Assembly (NCBI GenBank): GCA_009760855.2
Contig: WPIO01000030.1
Coordinates: 3,691,501 to 3,755,500, forward strand
Direction: 5' to 3'
DNA: 64,000 nucleotides
Source of the DNA: Cristatella mucedo
Lineage: Eukaryota > Bryozoa > Phylactolaemata > Cristatellidae
Position numbers and translations under genes: made by a program. The notes under the pieces are model-generated. The model was not told the DNA's origin and made no database searches. It was given only the letters and a program-made list of their open reading frames with translations. Below are positions 23,440 to 34,417 of this stretch, one piece after another; position 1 is the stretch's first letter; the number at the start of each line of letters is the position of its first letter.

Positions 23440-26400
23440 CTGCAGCGGTAGTAGCTTCTGATCAGACATCTTGTAAAAAAAACTTCGCGTTCTTTGGGCC
23501 AGAGGGAACATAGCGACGCAGATAACAAATCCGCCGGTGCACAGCCAATGCAAAGAAGCTAAGAGAGCAGCTAAATGCAAGCCGGCTTGTTTCTGATGGT
23601 ACGAGAAAGCGTTCAAACGTCGATTGATCAGTAGAAGCTGCAGTCACTTCTTCATGTTTTTATGAAGCTGACACACAAAGCGGAGCTCTATAATAAGACC
23701 ACAGTTAATCGTACGTGCTGTATTCTAATGGACTTTCAACGATACTACGTAAATGACGCAAATGACCCACTGAACTTAAGCATCTTAAATCAGCCACATG
23801 GTAACAGCTGTTACATTATTCAGTTACTGAATTACAAGAACTCGGGCAGGTTATGTTGTAATCTATTGTTAGGCGACGCAAATGCTTAAGTCAAGCAGTT
23901 GCCTAATAGTAGCGCTTTAGGCTGTGAGCCTTAGGCTGCAGCCGACTTTCGCTCGAGCCACGAAGTTGAGCTGCGCTCTGAGCTGAGAAATGAAGAGTTG
24001 TAGCTGCAGCCGGTGCTGGACACCCGCATGCTGTAGATATAATAATAAAAAATAATAACACACTTGATAAAGCGCCCTCAGAGAACTCGATCTCTTTCTA
24101 GATATGAGCTTTATGTGTCCAGGTATGTGCACTCTTCGGTGTGGGTGTGTTCCGTTGGTCGGCACACCTCTGTGTGCATTCGTACTGAACTTACAAGTCG
24201 CTAGCTGCTACTCAAGGCAAGGACTTCACCAGTGTTTGTTGCATGTTGGTAACGTAGAGTGTCGTTAGGAGCGCTGATTTTTCTGTTCAATGTGCATTAC
24301 TGCCGAAGCCACTACAGCGCATTTGTAGCACCGCTAAGAAGCCACTTGGGGGCACGCACAAAACAGTTCAGTAAACGTCGCTGCACTGATGGACCAGGTC
24401 GGCGAGGCACTTCTACACCCTTAGTCTATGTCGGAAAAACTAGAGGGGAAAGGATTCAGAACGTCTGTTCGGGGCTTGGAAGCTGAAAGTTTGATGCGCC
24501 ACCACAGGCGTCCTACGTCCCAGCTGCTCACAAATCACTGCGTGCGGAACCCGCTATCCTGGCGCCGTGGAATGCGTGCTGAGAAGCTCTTTACTTTTGC
24601 TTGTGCAGTTTATTTATTGACGGCAAATACTTGTTGCGATAACAATGCTGGCCGCCTTTCTTTTCTAGCAGGAGCCTCTGGGGTGGCTAGCTTAGCGGAA
24701 CACGTGAGTGCTCACGTGACTCTGGCTATCGCGCGAGAGCTTCGCCGGGTTTTGCTGGTTGCGCTGAATAATCTTGCGCTCCGTCGCTGTGGCGATCGCG
24801 AATGTCGCGCTTCTGTTAGATTGCCGACAGTTTCAGCAGCGCCGCTCGCTCGCCGCTGTCTAGCGACGAATTGCCGTAGCTCCGGATGCTGGCACCTCAC
24901 CGCTACTAGGTTGCCAAGGCAGCCGGCTGGCCAGCTGGAGCACTTCTGCATTAAGTTATAGCGACTGCCAGTACGATTTATCATCAATTCATTCACGACG
25001 TCGCCGCAAACATTTGAATCTAGCAGTTTCGTCAAGCAGCCTTCGAGACGAAAAGTGTAGCGCTTGACGTGCAGCAGTGTAATGCCGGTACGGCTGTCTT
25101 GCTACCGAGTATAGGCTCAAATCTCGCCGTGGATTAGCAAATTGACAACCCGATATGCCAAATTACTTTAACGGTGAAAGGCAGCCGCATGTTGAAGTCA
25201 AAAATCGGTGGCTGCCAGTCTCACGACTTTCTGCGTAGCACGGAATTCCGAGCGAATAGTCGAACAAGTAAAGGGGTCACTTTAAGGTCGAAAAAATGCT
25301 ACCTGGTTTAACAGCCTCTTTTGAATAGTGACAAAAGAGCCCATGTTGCTATCGCTATTTTTGCTTATTTACCATCACAGTTATTCACCATCACTATTAT
25401 TGCTTGATGCGCAAAACAAATAGTTCACCGCAGGATTCGAACTCACGACCTCGGGATTGAGGTCGTGAAAAGCATCTGCATTACCTGGTATAATAATAAT
25501 AATAATAATGCACTTGCTAAAGCACCCTCAGAGAACCCAATCTCTTTCTACGAGCTTTACATTTGCTGCAAAGGGAAACGCAATTGAATGGCGAGTAATA
25601 TCATGCCTGATAGACAACATGAACAACAAGGTTAGGGGTGACATGCAAAGGTCAGCAAACACATGTGGTTAGTGGCAGCATGCAGTGTCGGCACGCGTAA
25701 GCACATGAAGGACGAATCACTGGGACCCACTAAATGCTGTCGTAAATAGGTGTTTTTGGGTTCTTTTTAAATGCGGTCAAGTCAGGGGATGTTCTGACCC
25801 GTCGGGAGGGAGATCCAGGCTTTGGGAGCATACGAACTAAATGCACGGTTTCCAAAGGATTTGAGATTTTTACGAGGTTTTGATAAACTGCTGGATTTTG
25901 AAAAGCGGATGGTACGATGCTTGGCCTAGTGGGGGAGTAGATCTGAGAGACAGGATGGAGCCAAAGAATGTAGTGACCTAAAAGTGAGCGACAAAACCTT
26001 GAAGTCGATCCGTTGCTTGACTGGAAACCGGTGCAGGTCGGCGAGACGAGATGTGATGTGGCAACTGCGATGCTCACGGCAGACAAGCATAGTTTCGGAG
26101 TTTTGCACCGGCTGTAATCACCTGATTGCAAATGCCGGTAGGCCAGCATGCAGCGAGATAAAGAAGCCAAGGCGGGATGTCACAAATGCATGGACCAACT
26201 TAGACGTGGTATTCTGATCTAAACAAGCAAATATTTTAGCAATGTCATGTATCTGAATGTAGGCAGACTTGATTGTGGAGCTGATGTGGTCGTCTAGCGA
26301 GAGGTCACTTTGAAACCTGACACCTAGGTTACGAGCTGATTCAACAGGAGATATGCTGGCAGAGCCAATTCTGTGCGTCAGCTTATCCCATTTCTGAATC

Positions 26401-28840
26401 GCACTGGGTTTTCCCATAACTAATAATTTAGTTTTATCATCGTTTAGTTGAAAAAATTTGGCTGACATCCATGTGCGGATGTTATAATACATGCAGCAAG
26501 TGAGTTGAGAGAATTCGAGGTGCTCGAAGGCTGGGAGAGATCAAAGCAAAGGTACAACTGAGTGTCATCCGCATAGAAGTGAAAGCCTAGATTGTGCTTG
26601 GCAATCACATCAGCAAGAGGCAGAGTATAAACCGTGAAAAGAATCGGACCTAGCACGGAGCCCTGACGTACCCCATATTTCAGAGGTACCTCGGTTGATC
26701 TTTGTCCATTCACGTTAATACTCTGGAGTCTCTCACTGAGATAGGACCTGGGCAGTTGCAGAGCAGTGCCAGTAATGCCCAGCCGAGATGAGAGGCACTC
26801 TGGAAGAACTTGGTGATCGATAGCATCAAAAGCTGCCAAAAGATCGAGCACAACAAGCAGAGATACTCTACCCATGTTTGCATTCCTAAGTAGGTCGTTG
26901 TACACCCTAAGCAATGCTGATTATGTGGAGTGATTAGCTCTAAAGCCAGACTGGAACTTACTAGCAAGGTTTGAAGTTTCAATATATGAATTCAGCTAGT
27001 CCGTTACGACCCGTTCGAGTGTCTTTGCTAGGAATGGTAGAAGGAAGACTGGGCGGTAGTTTCTCAAGTTCTCTTGGTCTAGTGTCGCTTTTTTGAGAAG
27101 TGGCGTGACTACATCTTTTTTGAAAGGTGCTGAGGCATGACCTGAAGCTAGTGACATAATAATGATGTTATGCATGGCAGCAGCAGAACAATGCAATGTA
27201 GGAGCAGGACAGTGGGAATAGGGTCCAAACGACTTGTCTTCCTTGATTGGGATTTGAACTTCAGGACGAGATCACTAGTGACCTGCTCAAATGTAGACAC
27301 CGAGGTGCGGCCAGAAATCGGGGAACAGCATTCTAGGGGGGCATGTTGTCATCGCAGGGATGGACTCCCTGATCTTGTCTATCTTCTGCACAAAGGATCG
27401 AGAGAAGCGATCGGCTAGATCATCACAAGGATCATCAGGTGAGGAGCTAATGTGGGAGCGGTTGAGGAGATGGTTGATCGACATCAGCATTTTCGGATTC
27501 TGCACCTGTGATTCAACAACCTTTACTTAGAAGCTATTCTTGGCCTTTGCTAGGATCGATTGGTACGACCTACAGTAGTCTTCGTATGCCTGTCGATGGA
27601 CAGTAAGTCCTGATCTTTTGTATGCTTTTTCAAGCTTGCGCTTAGTATACCTAGCTAGTTTCATGTCTGTGGTAAACCATAGGCCGTCCGAGCAAGGGAG
27701 CACAGTGCGCTTAGTGAGAGGTGTAAACTCGTCGAGCGTGTCAGCTAGTGTCGTGTTGTAGCTATCTACCAATGATGACAGATCGAAGGCAGGACTGAGC
27801 AGCAGAAGCAAAACAGGTATTCTCGCACGAATAGCATCGATGTCAAGGGTCTTGAGGTTTCGCGATTCACATGTTATATTAGAGTAGGCGGCACACACTG
27901 TAGATTGAATCAGATCTGCATGTGGTCTGATAAGCAGGATTTGGTAATAATTGATGATGAAAAAGTGCAGTTATATGAGAACATCTGGTCGAGTGTGTGG
28001 CCCTTGATGTGAGTTCGGCCATGCACATGAGTCACAAGAGACAATGAGTCAGTCTATGCACAAAATAAATTCAGTACTGAAGGCGTCAGATAAGTTATCA
28101 AAGTGAACGTTGAAATCGCCCATAACGAGGAAGGATCGATTTCTTGCACACAGAATCGAAATGAGACCGAGAAATCTGAGATAAAGGAGGATTTGGTACC
28201 TGGCGGCGATAGATTACTGCCACCACCGGTAGCTATGCCATCACTAGGTGTCGCTTCGGAAGTATTAAATCAGCCAAAGCGCTAATAGCCTGAGCTACGC
28301 TGGTTCGAAGTGGCCGGTGCTCAAGTAATTACGACCGTGATTGCGCAATACTAAAGCGCAAGTTAATGATTTTTTAAATGTAATTTAAATTAATTAATAA
28401 AATATTAAAAATAAAAATTAATAATTAATAAAGTAATTTGTAATTTGCATAGCGCCCTAAGGGAACTCTATTCAGGCGCTTCACACATGCCACGGGCGTC
28501 GAACCAGCGACCTCGGTGAGACCTTGGTCGGGGTGAGCACCTTAACCACTGGCCCAAACCAGCGCGTCCTGAAAACGATTAGAGCTGCAGTGCGAGCGGT
28601 AGGGGTTAACGATTCGAGATCGTCATTATGTCAGGCAATATCAACATTTTAGAAGTCAAAATCAACGGGGGGGGGACAGCGAATGGCAGGCCGTAGACGA
28701 GACCTCCAAATACGTCTGAAGTTAGTGGAAAAGAACATTTGAAACGATGAGCATCTGGCCTTACCCATCTCCTGTAGGAATCCGTCCAAGTTCTCGCTTC
28801 TGTCTAGTTTCCATCGTCCCTCGAACGCGGCTAGCGACAT
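23267..28840 (-). CDS. fatty-acid-binding protein FABP-2, exons 1 and 2 (exons 3-4 not found)
   Basis: The exon pair 28840-28765 plus 23439-23267 codes for 82 residues and one split codon of an intracellular FABP, a cytosolic beta-clam carrier of fatty acids. Exon 1 gives MSLAAFEGRWKLDRSENL and then DGFLQEM. Exon 2 gives DINFAKRKIA...PTLTITVSGDKL...TEFADVTNGVKAK. The join is phase 1, as in animal FABP genes, and exon 2 is exactly 173 nt, the length typical of vertebrate FABP exon 2. The 5.3-kb intron holds a LINE-A in sense orientation, a SINE-1 and a SINE-2. The third and fourth exons, which complete the barrel and carry the fatty-acid carboxylate Arg-x-Tyr, were not recognised between 302 and 23266. 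Pairing these two exons in one transcript is inferred from phase, order and strand. Confidence 0.75.
23440..25300. other. FABP-2 intron 1, CpG-rich part, no recognised gene
   Basis: It contains a short LINE-A tail (24035-24105) and a CpG-rich patch at 24330-25050 that is open in frames on both strands. The longest is 177 codons on plus at 24428-24961. No family is recognised and base composition explains the open frames. Confidence 0.4.
24035..24105 (-). mobile_element. LINE-A terminal hairpin fragment
   Basis: (AAT)n followed by GATAAAGCGCCCTCAGAGAA and CTCGATCTCTTTCTAG: only the terminal hairpin of LINE-A remains. Confidence 0.75.
25300..25488 (-). mobile_element. SINE-1 copy abutting LINE-A
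   Basis: Minus-strand SINE-1 with the hairpin CGACCTCAAT/CCCGAGGTCG, box B GAGTTCGAATCC and the tail GGCTGTTAAACCAG. Its head is cut at 25488, where the LINE-A (AAT)n tail begins. An insertion of about 70 bp (AT-rich, repeated TTCACCATCACTATTA) sits in the body. Confidence 0.7.
25490..28235 (-). mobile_element. LINE-A, 2.75 kb, degenerate, in FABP-2 intron 1
   Basis: The copy reaches from the (AAT)n tail to the middle of the endonuclease domain. Recognisable parts are [32 protein letters not shown] (26545 region), [19 protein letters not shown] (27050 region), ADTLDEFTPLTKRTVLPCSD and endonuclease remnants to about 28230. Several frameshifts and stops make it inactive. It lies in the same orientation as FABP-2. 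Confidence 0.85.
28436..28575 (-). mobile_element. SINE-2 copy
   Basis: Head with GGTTTGGGCCAGTGGTTAAG and box B GGTTCGACGCCC; body GTGAAGCGCCTGAATAGAGT and TCCCTTAGGGCGCTATGCAA; short tail ATTAC. Its hairpin arms AGCGCC and GGCGCT are intact and match LINE-A. Confidence 0.8.
28765..28840 (-). CDS. FABP-2 exon 1
   Basis: This 76-nt exon has 25 codons plus one base. The start context CACCATG is strong, and the donor is ATGG|GTAAGG. The FABP signature G.W.L..S.N is visible (GRWKLDRSENL), followed by the short helix segment DGFLQEM. It aligns without gaps with family N-termini and has the usual FABP exon 1 length. Confidence 0.85.
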
Positions 28841-28902
28841 GGTGACCTATTGAACGTGCTGGCTGCTTTGAACCTCAAACCGAACCCAACAGCACGTCGG
28901 AT

Positions 28903-28911
28903 CAATTTATA
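28903..28911 (-). promoter_or_regulatory. TATA box of FABP-2
   Basis: TATAAATTG lies about 63-71 nt upstream of the FABP-2 ATG. That would put transcription start near 28875-28880 with a 5' UTR of about 35-40 nt. FABP genes commonly have a TATA box. No other start is needed. Confidence 0.55.
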
Positions 28912-30400
28912 GCCCATGCCGGATTGGCTATCTGCGGTCATCAGATTAGGATTGGCGAGGTTAGTCACACACTTGAGACTGCGTTAGACCTTTGTGGGCT
29001 TTGTGCTTAGGAGGGCGCGGCTCTGACGGCTGTGGCCACTGGGCATTGTGTGATTAGCGGGGCGCTGGGCTGGCGGTTGTGGCCTCCAGGCGGCCGTGGC
29101 CAGCGGACCCTGGCGGCCGTGCCCCTCCCCCGCAGTTGACGTCCGGAAAAGCACGTGGAGCTGGTAGGTGCTACCCAGCGGTAGCGAGATTGCTCAGCTG
29201 GTCGCGGATCGGTCATGATCTGTCCGCTTCGCAGCCAGGGCTCCACCTGTTATTATTCGATTCATATGCCTTGTCTTGTAATAATAAACCACTTGTTTGC
29301 TATTATTTACATAACTTCGCATTGCTCAGTCTGCATGCATCCCGCGACAGACGCTGCTGACGGTTAACGGACGAGAACGGCAGAGCTGTTCGAGGTCATC
29401 ATAGTGCAGGAAAGACTCGCTCAGAGAACGGCTTCTACTGAATTATGCCTTGAATTTTGAAGAGGTGCCCCCAGATAAGGTTAGCTGCTTAAACTTAAAC
29501 AGTCACGTGACTATATTGCAAAGAAACCAAGCTGCTTAGTGACAGTGACAAGGACAGTGACAAGTCCTCAATAAAAAAAGAATCTCTCAAGCAGGCACGA
29601 AGAAATCTTACATTTGGTAAGGAGGGCCCTCCATAGTATGAGAAACAAGTTACCATAATTGCTAGCAAACGATATATGTTACCCGATTCGGATTTTCACT
29701 GTCACTTCGCGTATGACCTGCAGTGCGACAGCAAAGCAACGACTCCTTCGTGGCTACTTTTGGAACTCAAGGCGCTTGTACTTCGGCACTTCAGTAATGC
29801 AGCTGCATTCTCGTACCATAAGTGGCTTCGGGGCTTCACAAGACTTCCTTGAGAACGCTTGCAAGGGTCTTTTAAACCTAGGTCTAAAATTGGCAAGAGG
29901 CTAATGAGAAATTATTTATTATCGGGCTAGCGGCTAGGAGCGCCAGAGAAGGCACTGAAGGGTGGACTGAGGCGGACTGCGATTGCTTATTTCACTGATA
30001 CATATTAGCGCGGTAAGGACCTTGAAAATGTTACGCCAGTCCTCCGTGACAGACATGCAGGCGTAACTATTTTACCAACTTCGACCGGCACGAATGGCTA
30101 CTCTTCATTAACGAATTCGGGCTCTACTGGATAATGAGGCCTTCGGCCCCTCTAGCTCTTGTATAATGTGTGCTTGGTCAACCACACGGATGACCTTGTG
30201 ATCACACGGCTCGTGAAGGAGACGACTGATATCCATGGGAAATGCAGAGATAGTCTCTGGTATGCATAATAAAAGAATGAATCCTTTGAGTCTCTCAAAA
30301 TTTACATAGCTTGCCTTTTCCATACGTTCCTGCGACCTGGACGGTTATTGTTTTGCTGCCAAAAATGTTTCAAGCATCGATATTTTCTTTCTCATTTTTA
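28912..30400. other. stretch upstream of FABP-2, no recognised gene
   Basis: A GC-rich patch (29000-29250) lies 90-340 bp upstream of the FABP-2 TATA box and may belong to its control region; this is inferred from position. The rest is ordinary AT-balanced DNA with short open frames. Confidence 0.35.
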
Positions 30401-30408
30401 TTCAACAG

Positions 30409-30560
30409 AAAGTCTACCCCACAGTCAATGCACCCGGTGTGGGATTGCTAATGGCCATCATAGCTGGCTACATTCCAATGATCCTGGCGGCTCTGGAAGC
30501 AGTGCTAATTACTCATGGAAAGGCCAAAGCTACACCAGGGCTGCTCCAGAATCAAAGCGC
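30409..30560 (+). other. possible membrane-segment exon, SLC23-like
   Basis: A good acceptor (TTTTTATTCAACAG|AAAG) leads into KVYPTVNAPGVGLLMAIIAG, then YIPMILAALEAVLITHGKAK. This hydrophobic stretch resembles the nucleobase/ascorbate transporter segment PTV.A.GV.GML...VASI. The family IES-G-D-Y motif that should follow is absent, no clear donor is seen and no partner exon was found. It may be a decayed exon or chance. Confidence 0.2.
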
Positions 30561-30949
30561 AAAAAGCAAGGAGTTTAGAAAAAGCGCAGTCCTTTTAATT
30601 GATTGCCGAGTCAATTCGTTTGCTTACGGAATAACTCAAATCGTCAAACTAACTACTTCTTTCAGAAACTCGAGGTCAATTTTATGTTATAAAGTGACTA
30701 CGTCATATCCACTGCAGGAAAATTTTGCGTCATGCAGAAAGATCACTTTAGCATCATTCGTACCTCTCCTGCAGTCGTTTCGTCGCAATCATTGTGCAAC
30801 CAAAATCTTAGTGGTAGACCAACTAAAATTTTTTTGTTCTTAAGGCACCAAATCAAGCAAGTAAATCCAAGTCAAGATTGAAAGCAAATTACTGGGAGAG
30901 TCGGCGCCTCTGCAAGTTTGAACACCTCTGAAATTTTGGTTACAAAGAC

Positions 30950-31100
30950 TCCGCCTGCTAGTTTTTATGGATCTTTCCATTGCGTTTGATAGCGTTGATC
31001 GCAAAGTCTGTCTTAAGCACCCATTGCGTCGCGTGGCACCTCGGGCATTGCGCATCAATTCATTCCCTATCAAGGTAGAGCTTGTACAGAGAGTATACGT
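30950..31100 (+). mobile_element. LINE RT fragment
   Basis: LLVFMDLSIAFDSVDRKVCL matches the [19 protein letters not shown] motif of L2/CR1 reverse transcriptases. Only about 50 codons remain. Confidence 0.5.
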
Positions 31101-31179
31101 CAAAAGCAAAAGGCCTGTATAAAAAATATGAATGGCTCTGCAGTAGGCTGACTTGTTTTCAAAATATGTACTTTCCACT

Positions 31180-31690
31180 TATTCGTTGTGGCTTTGTGGA
31201 GTGACAGCTGGAGATAGCACACAGTACATTATATCTATTGAAAGGTCACATTGGAAACTTTGGAACAGAACATCTAGATTTCGTGCAGATTCTACGGGAT
31301 ATATGCTAGAAAAGGAAATTTTAAGAATGGGTTTTTTCATTTCTGAGTCACATTAAGTTTTTCCATAGCTAGTAGATTCGCTTTATCATCACTCAATTCA
31401 GGAATTTTCGCTGCCATCCAAGTGCAAAAGTCATTAATAAATGCAGCAAGGGAATTGAGAATGTAATGTATGGCAGCAGCAGATCTATGCATCGCAGAGG
31501 AAGAACAGTGGTTATAGGGTCTACACTGCTGCTAGTCATATTTGACTGTGATATGAACTTTGTGCTGAGGTCACTAGCTGCAGGCTTGAATGTGGACATA
31601 GATGTGCTGCGAGGAATTGAGAGAAGGTTCATCACTTTTACATCATGCCTCTTATTTGTGACATGAGTCCCACTGTTTCTGTCAAACACC
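31180..31690 (-). mobile_element. LINE-A, decayed and internally deleted
   Basis: Minus-strand matches: CATCTAGATTTCGTGCAGAT, TTATCATCACTCAATTCAGG, GCTGCCATCCAAGTGCAAAA. They are followed at about 31460 by a jump to the linker region (ATGGCAGCAGCAGATCTATG, AACAGTGGTTATAGGGTCTA). About 0.7 kb of ORF2 is missing between them. Confidence 0.7.
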
Positions 31691-31699
31691 CGGCCATAC

Positions 31700-33044
31700 A
31701 TTAAAGACTTGTTTTTTTAATAAGATATGGGCTTTTTTGATGGCTGCTCCGCTATCGTCAACGTGCCTGCATTTGTTAATGATGCTCCTGTGACTAGTTA
31801 TTAGCTATGCTTTGAGGCACTTATTCCAGCAGTATTAACTAAGCATCTGCAAGTACTAGCAGCTGGTACAAGTGGTATGCGTTCAAGGTGAAGGAATTTC
31901 GTTAAGGAGCCGCTAGAATGCTTTTCAAACAATATCCAGACCACATACATTATGGCGATGAGTGTGCCAAAAACTATGGAGCTGGGCCGCTAAACTGGCA
32001 TCGAGCCCTCACTGAGCCGGCTGGCCTGTGAAGTGCAAATTGCTCCAGAAAATTCTTTTCAGTTCTAGACTTTATTCATATTCCAGTGTGAGAAATTGTC
32101 GAACATGTTGCATTGGTAAGTTGAATTACTAACACGGGAATACGGCGGTGTACCACCTAAGGGGTACATCCGAATCGCACACCCTTAGGACCAGGCGCGT
32201 AGCCGTGCTTAGGCCAGGCTCGGCCGGGCCAATGCAGCAATTTTGCCTTGGCCCCTAAATTTACTTATGCCAGGCCGGTAGGCCTAGGCCCTGAGCCACC
32301 AGGGCGAGCTCTGGATGAGGTCGATTTAGAGAGCTTGCTTCGTGCCTGCTAAGCATTGATTCGACTGCTAATGCTATAAGCGTTCGTTAGCTCGATCGCC
32401 AGACAGAATCTCCGAGCCGAGTCACCTGATCTACCGAGACTGAAATCTAGACCAAAGATCTTATTGTCTGACCCCAACGCATACAGGTGAAAAGATGTCA
32501 CGGATCGTGTGCTTGCATCCGCTGTCCAGACTTGGAACCTCATAGAAAAGCCAGCCAGCCGGAGGCGCCAACACAGCGTCTACTTATGCCTGCTTAAGCT
32601 ACTCAGTGCTAGTCAGTGGTGGCGGCACACAAGCGAGATTCGAGCTATCGCTTACATTCGTCGAACACGATTCGTGCTCGTGGCCACCTCCCGGTTGCCC
32701 GTGACGCTTTTTAACCCTCTCCGGGACGCCCTCAGTTACCAGCAGCAGAGCGGTAAGGACGGACACTCGCTAGAAGTCTCTCCGTTGGTGCAACTGCGCT
32801 TCCCGTAGTAGAGGAGGACATGGGCTGCAAGCAGATCTGGCCTTCGCTGTACCTGGCAGTCGGCGGCAATTCGAGACTGCACTCCTACCTTCTGCATTGG
32901 CCTCAGAAGAGAGGGCCAATGAAAGCCTATCTATATCTACCTATCTATATCTATCTATAGGCTATCTATCTGTGTAAGAGCTTTGTCAGAGCGAGAAATT
33001 ATTGAGGACAGTAATAACACAGAGAATAAAAATAATAAATTTAA
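31700..33044. other. stretch without a recognised gene
   Basis: GC-rich between about 32160 and 32880, with local inverted GC motifs (GGCCAGGCTCGGCCGGGCC). A CTAT-type microsatellite follows. No gene family is recognised. Confidence 0.4.
32925..32973. repeat. (CTAT)n imperfect microsatellite
   Basis: Interrupted CTAT/CTATAT tetranucleotide units, flanked by unique DNA. Confidence 0.85.
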
Positions 33045-33277
33045 TAATAATAATAATAATAATTCACTTGATAAAGCGCCCTCAGAGAACTCAATCTCTC
33101 TCTAGGCGCTTTACATTTGCTGTTAAGTGAAATTCAATTGAATGGTAAGTAAAATCATGCTTGAAAAACAAACGAGATGAATAATATGGTTAGGGGTGAC
33201 ATGCACAGGCTCAGCATGCAAATGTGGTTAGTGGCAGCATGCACAGTGTCAGCACACATAAGCACATCAAAGACGAA

Positions 33278-34417
33278 TCACAGGGACCCACTAAATGCTG
33301 TCCTAAATAGGAGTGTTTTTAGGTTCCTTTTAAATGTGGTCAGGTCAGGGGATGTTTTGACGCAGGTCGGGAGGGAGTTCCAGGCTTTGGGAGCATATGA
33401 ACTAAATGCACGGTCTCCATGGGATTTAAGGTTTGTATGAGGTATTTCTAGACTGTTGGATTCCGAGAAGCAGGTGGTACGATGCTTGGCCTGATGGGGT
33501 AGTATATCTGACAGATAGGCTGGAGCCATAGAATAAAGGGACCTAAAAGTGAGCGACACAACCTTGAAGTCAATCCGTTGCTTGACTGGTAGCCAGTGCA
33601 GGTCAACGAGAAGTGGAGTAATGTGGCAACTGCGACGCTCACGACAGACAAGCCTAGCTGCAGAGTTTTGCACAAGCTGCAATCGCCTGATCGCACATGC
33701 TGGTAGGCCAGTAAGCAGGGAGTTGCAGAAGTCGAGACGGGATGTCACGAATGCATGAACTAACTTGGACGTGGTATCTTTATCTAAACAAGCCCGAATT
33801 TTAGCAATGTTATGAAGCTGAAAATAGGCGGATTTGACCGTGGAGCTGATAGGGTCATCTAACGAGAGGTCGCTTTGGAATATGACACCTAGATTCCGAG
33901 CTGATTCGACTGCAGATATGCTGGCAGAGCCAATTTTGAGAGTCAGCCTTTCCAATCTCGGGATCACACTGGGTTTGCCCATAATTAGTAAGTTAGTTTT
34001 ATCATCGTTAAGTTTTAGAAAATTTGCTGCCATCCATGTGCGGATGTCATCAATGCATGCAGCAAGTGAGTTGAGAGAATTTGAGGTGCTCGAAGGCAGG
34101 GAGGGATCAAAGCAAAGGTACAACTGAGTGTCATCCGCATAGAAGTGAAAGCCTAGATTGTGCTTGGCAACCACATCAGCAAGAGGCAGAGTATAAACCG
34201 TGAAAAGAACCAGACCTAGCACGGAGCCCTGAGTTACTCCATATTTCAGAGGTACTTCAGATGATCTTTGTCCATTCACGTCAATACTCTGGAGTCTCCC
34301 ACTGAGATAGGACCTGAACCACTGCAGAGTAGTGCCAGTGATGCCCAGGCAAGATGAGAGGTGCTCTAGAAGAACTTTGTGATCGATGGTATCAAAAGCT
34401 GCCGAAAGATCAAGCAA
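33278..34417 (-). CDS. LINE-A ORF2, second part: RT core and C-terminus
   Basis: A 379-residue frame that continues the reverse transcriptase after the frameshift. It has [16 protein letters not shown] (2-17), [13 protein letters not shown] (60-72), the catalytic [11 protein letters not shown] (90-100) and the thumb and C-terminus ([47 protein letters not shown]). It overlaps the first part by 8 bases in another frame. With the 2-nt loss undone the two parts would make one ORF of about 1050 residues, so this copy is only slightly damaged. Confidence 0.9.
   Translation of the reverse strand: MLDLSAAFDTIDHKVLLEHLSSCLGITGTTLQWFRSYLSGRLQSIDVNGQRSSEVPLKYGVTQGSVLGLVLFTVYTLPLADVVAKHNLGFHFYADDTQLYLCFDPSLPSSTSNSLNSLAACIDDIRTWMAANFLKLNDDKTNLLIMGKPSVIPRLERLTLKIGSASISAVESARNLGVIFQSDLSLDDPISSTVKSAYFQLHNIAKIRACLDKDTTSKLVHAFVTSRLDFCNSLLTGLPACAIRRLQLVQNSAARLVCRERRSCHITPLLVDLHWLPVKQRIDFKVVSLTFRSLYSMAPAYLSDILPHQAKHRTTCFSESNSLEIPHTNLKSHGDRAFSSYAPKAWNSLPTCVKTSPDLTTFKRNLKTLLFRTAFSGSL

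Noticed and set aside
24428-25035. 177-codon plus and 107-codon minus frames.
   Set aside because: They overlap in a CpG-rich patch where stops are rare, and neither shows a domain.
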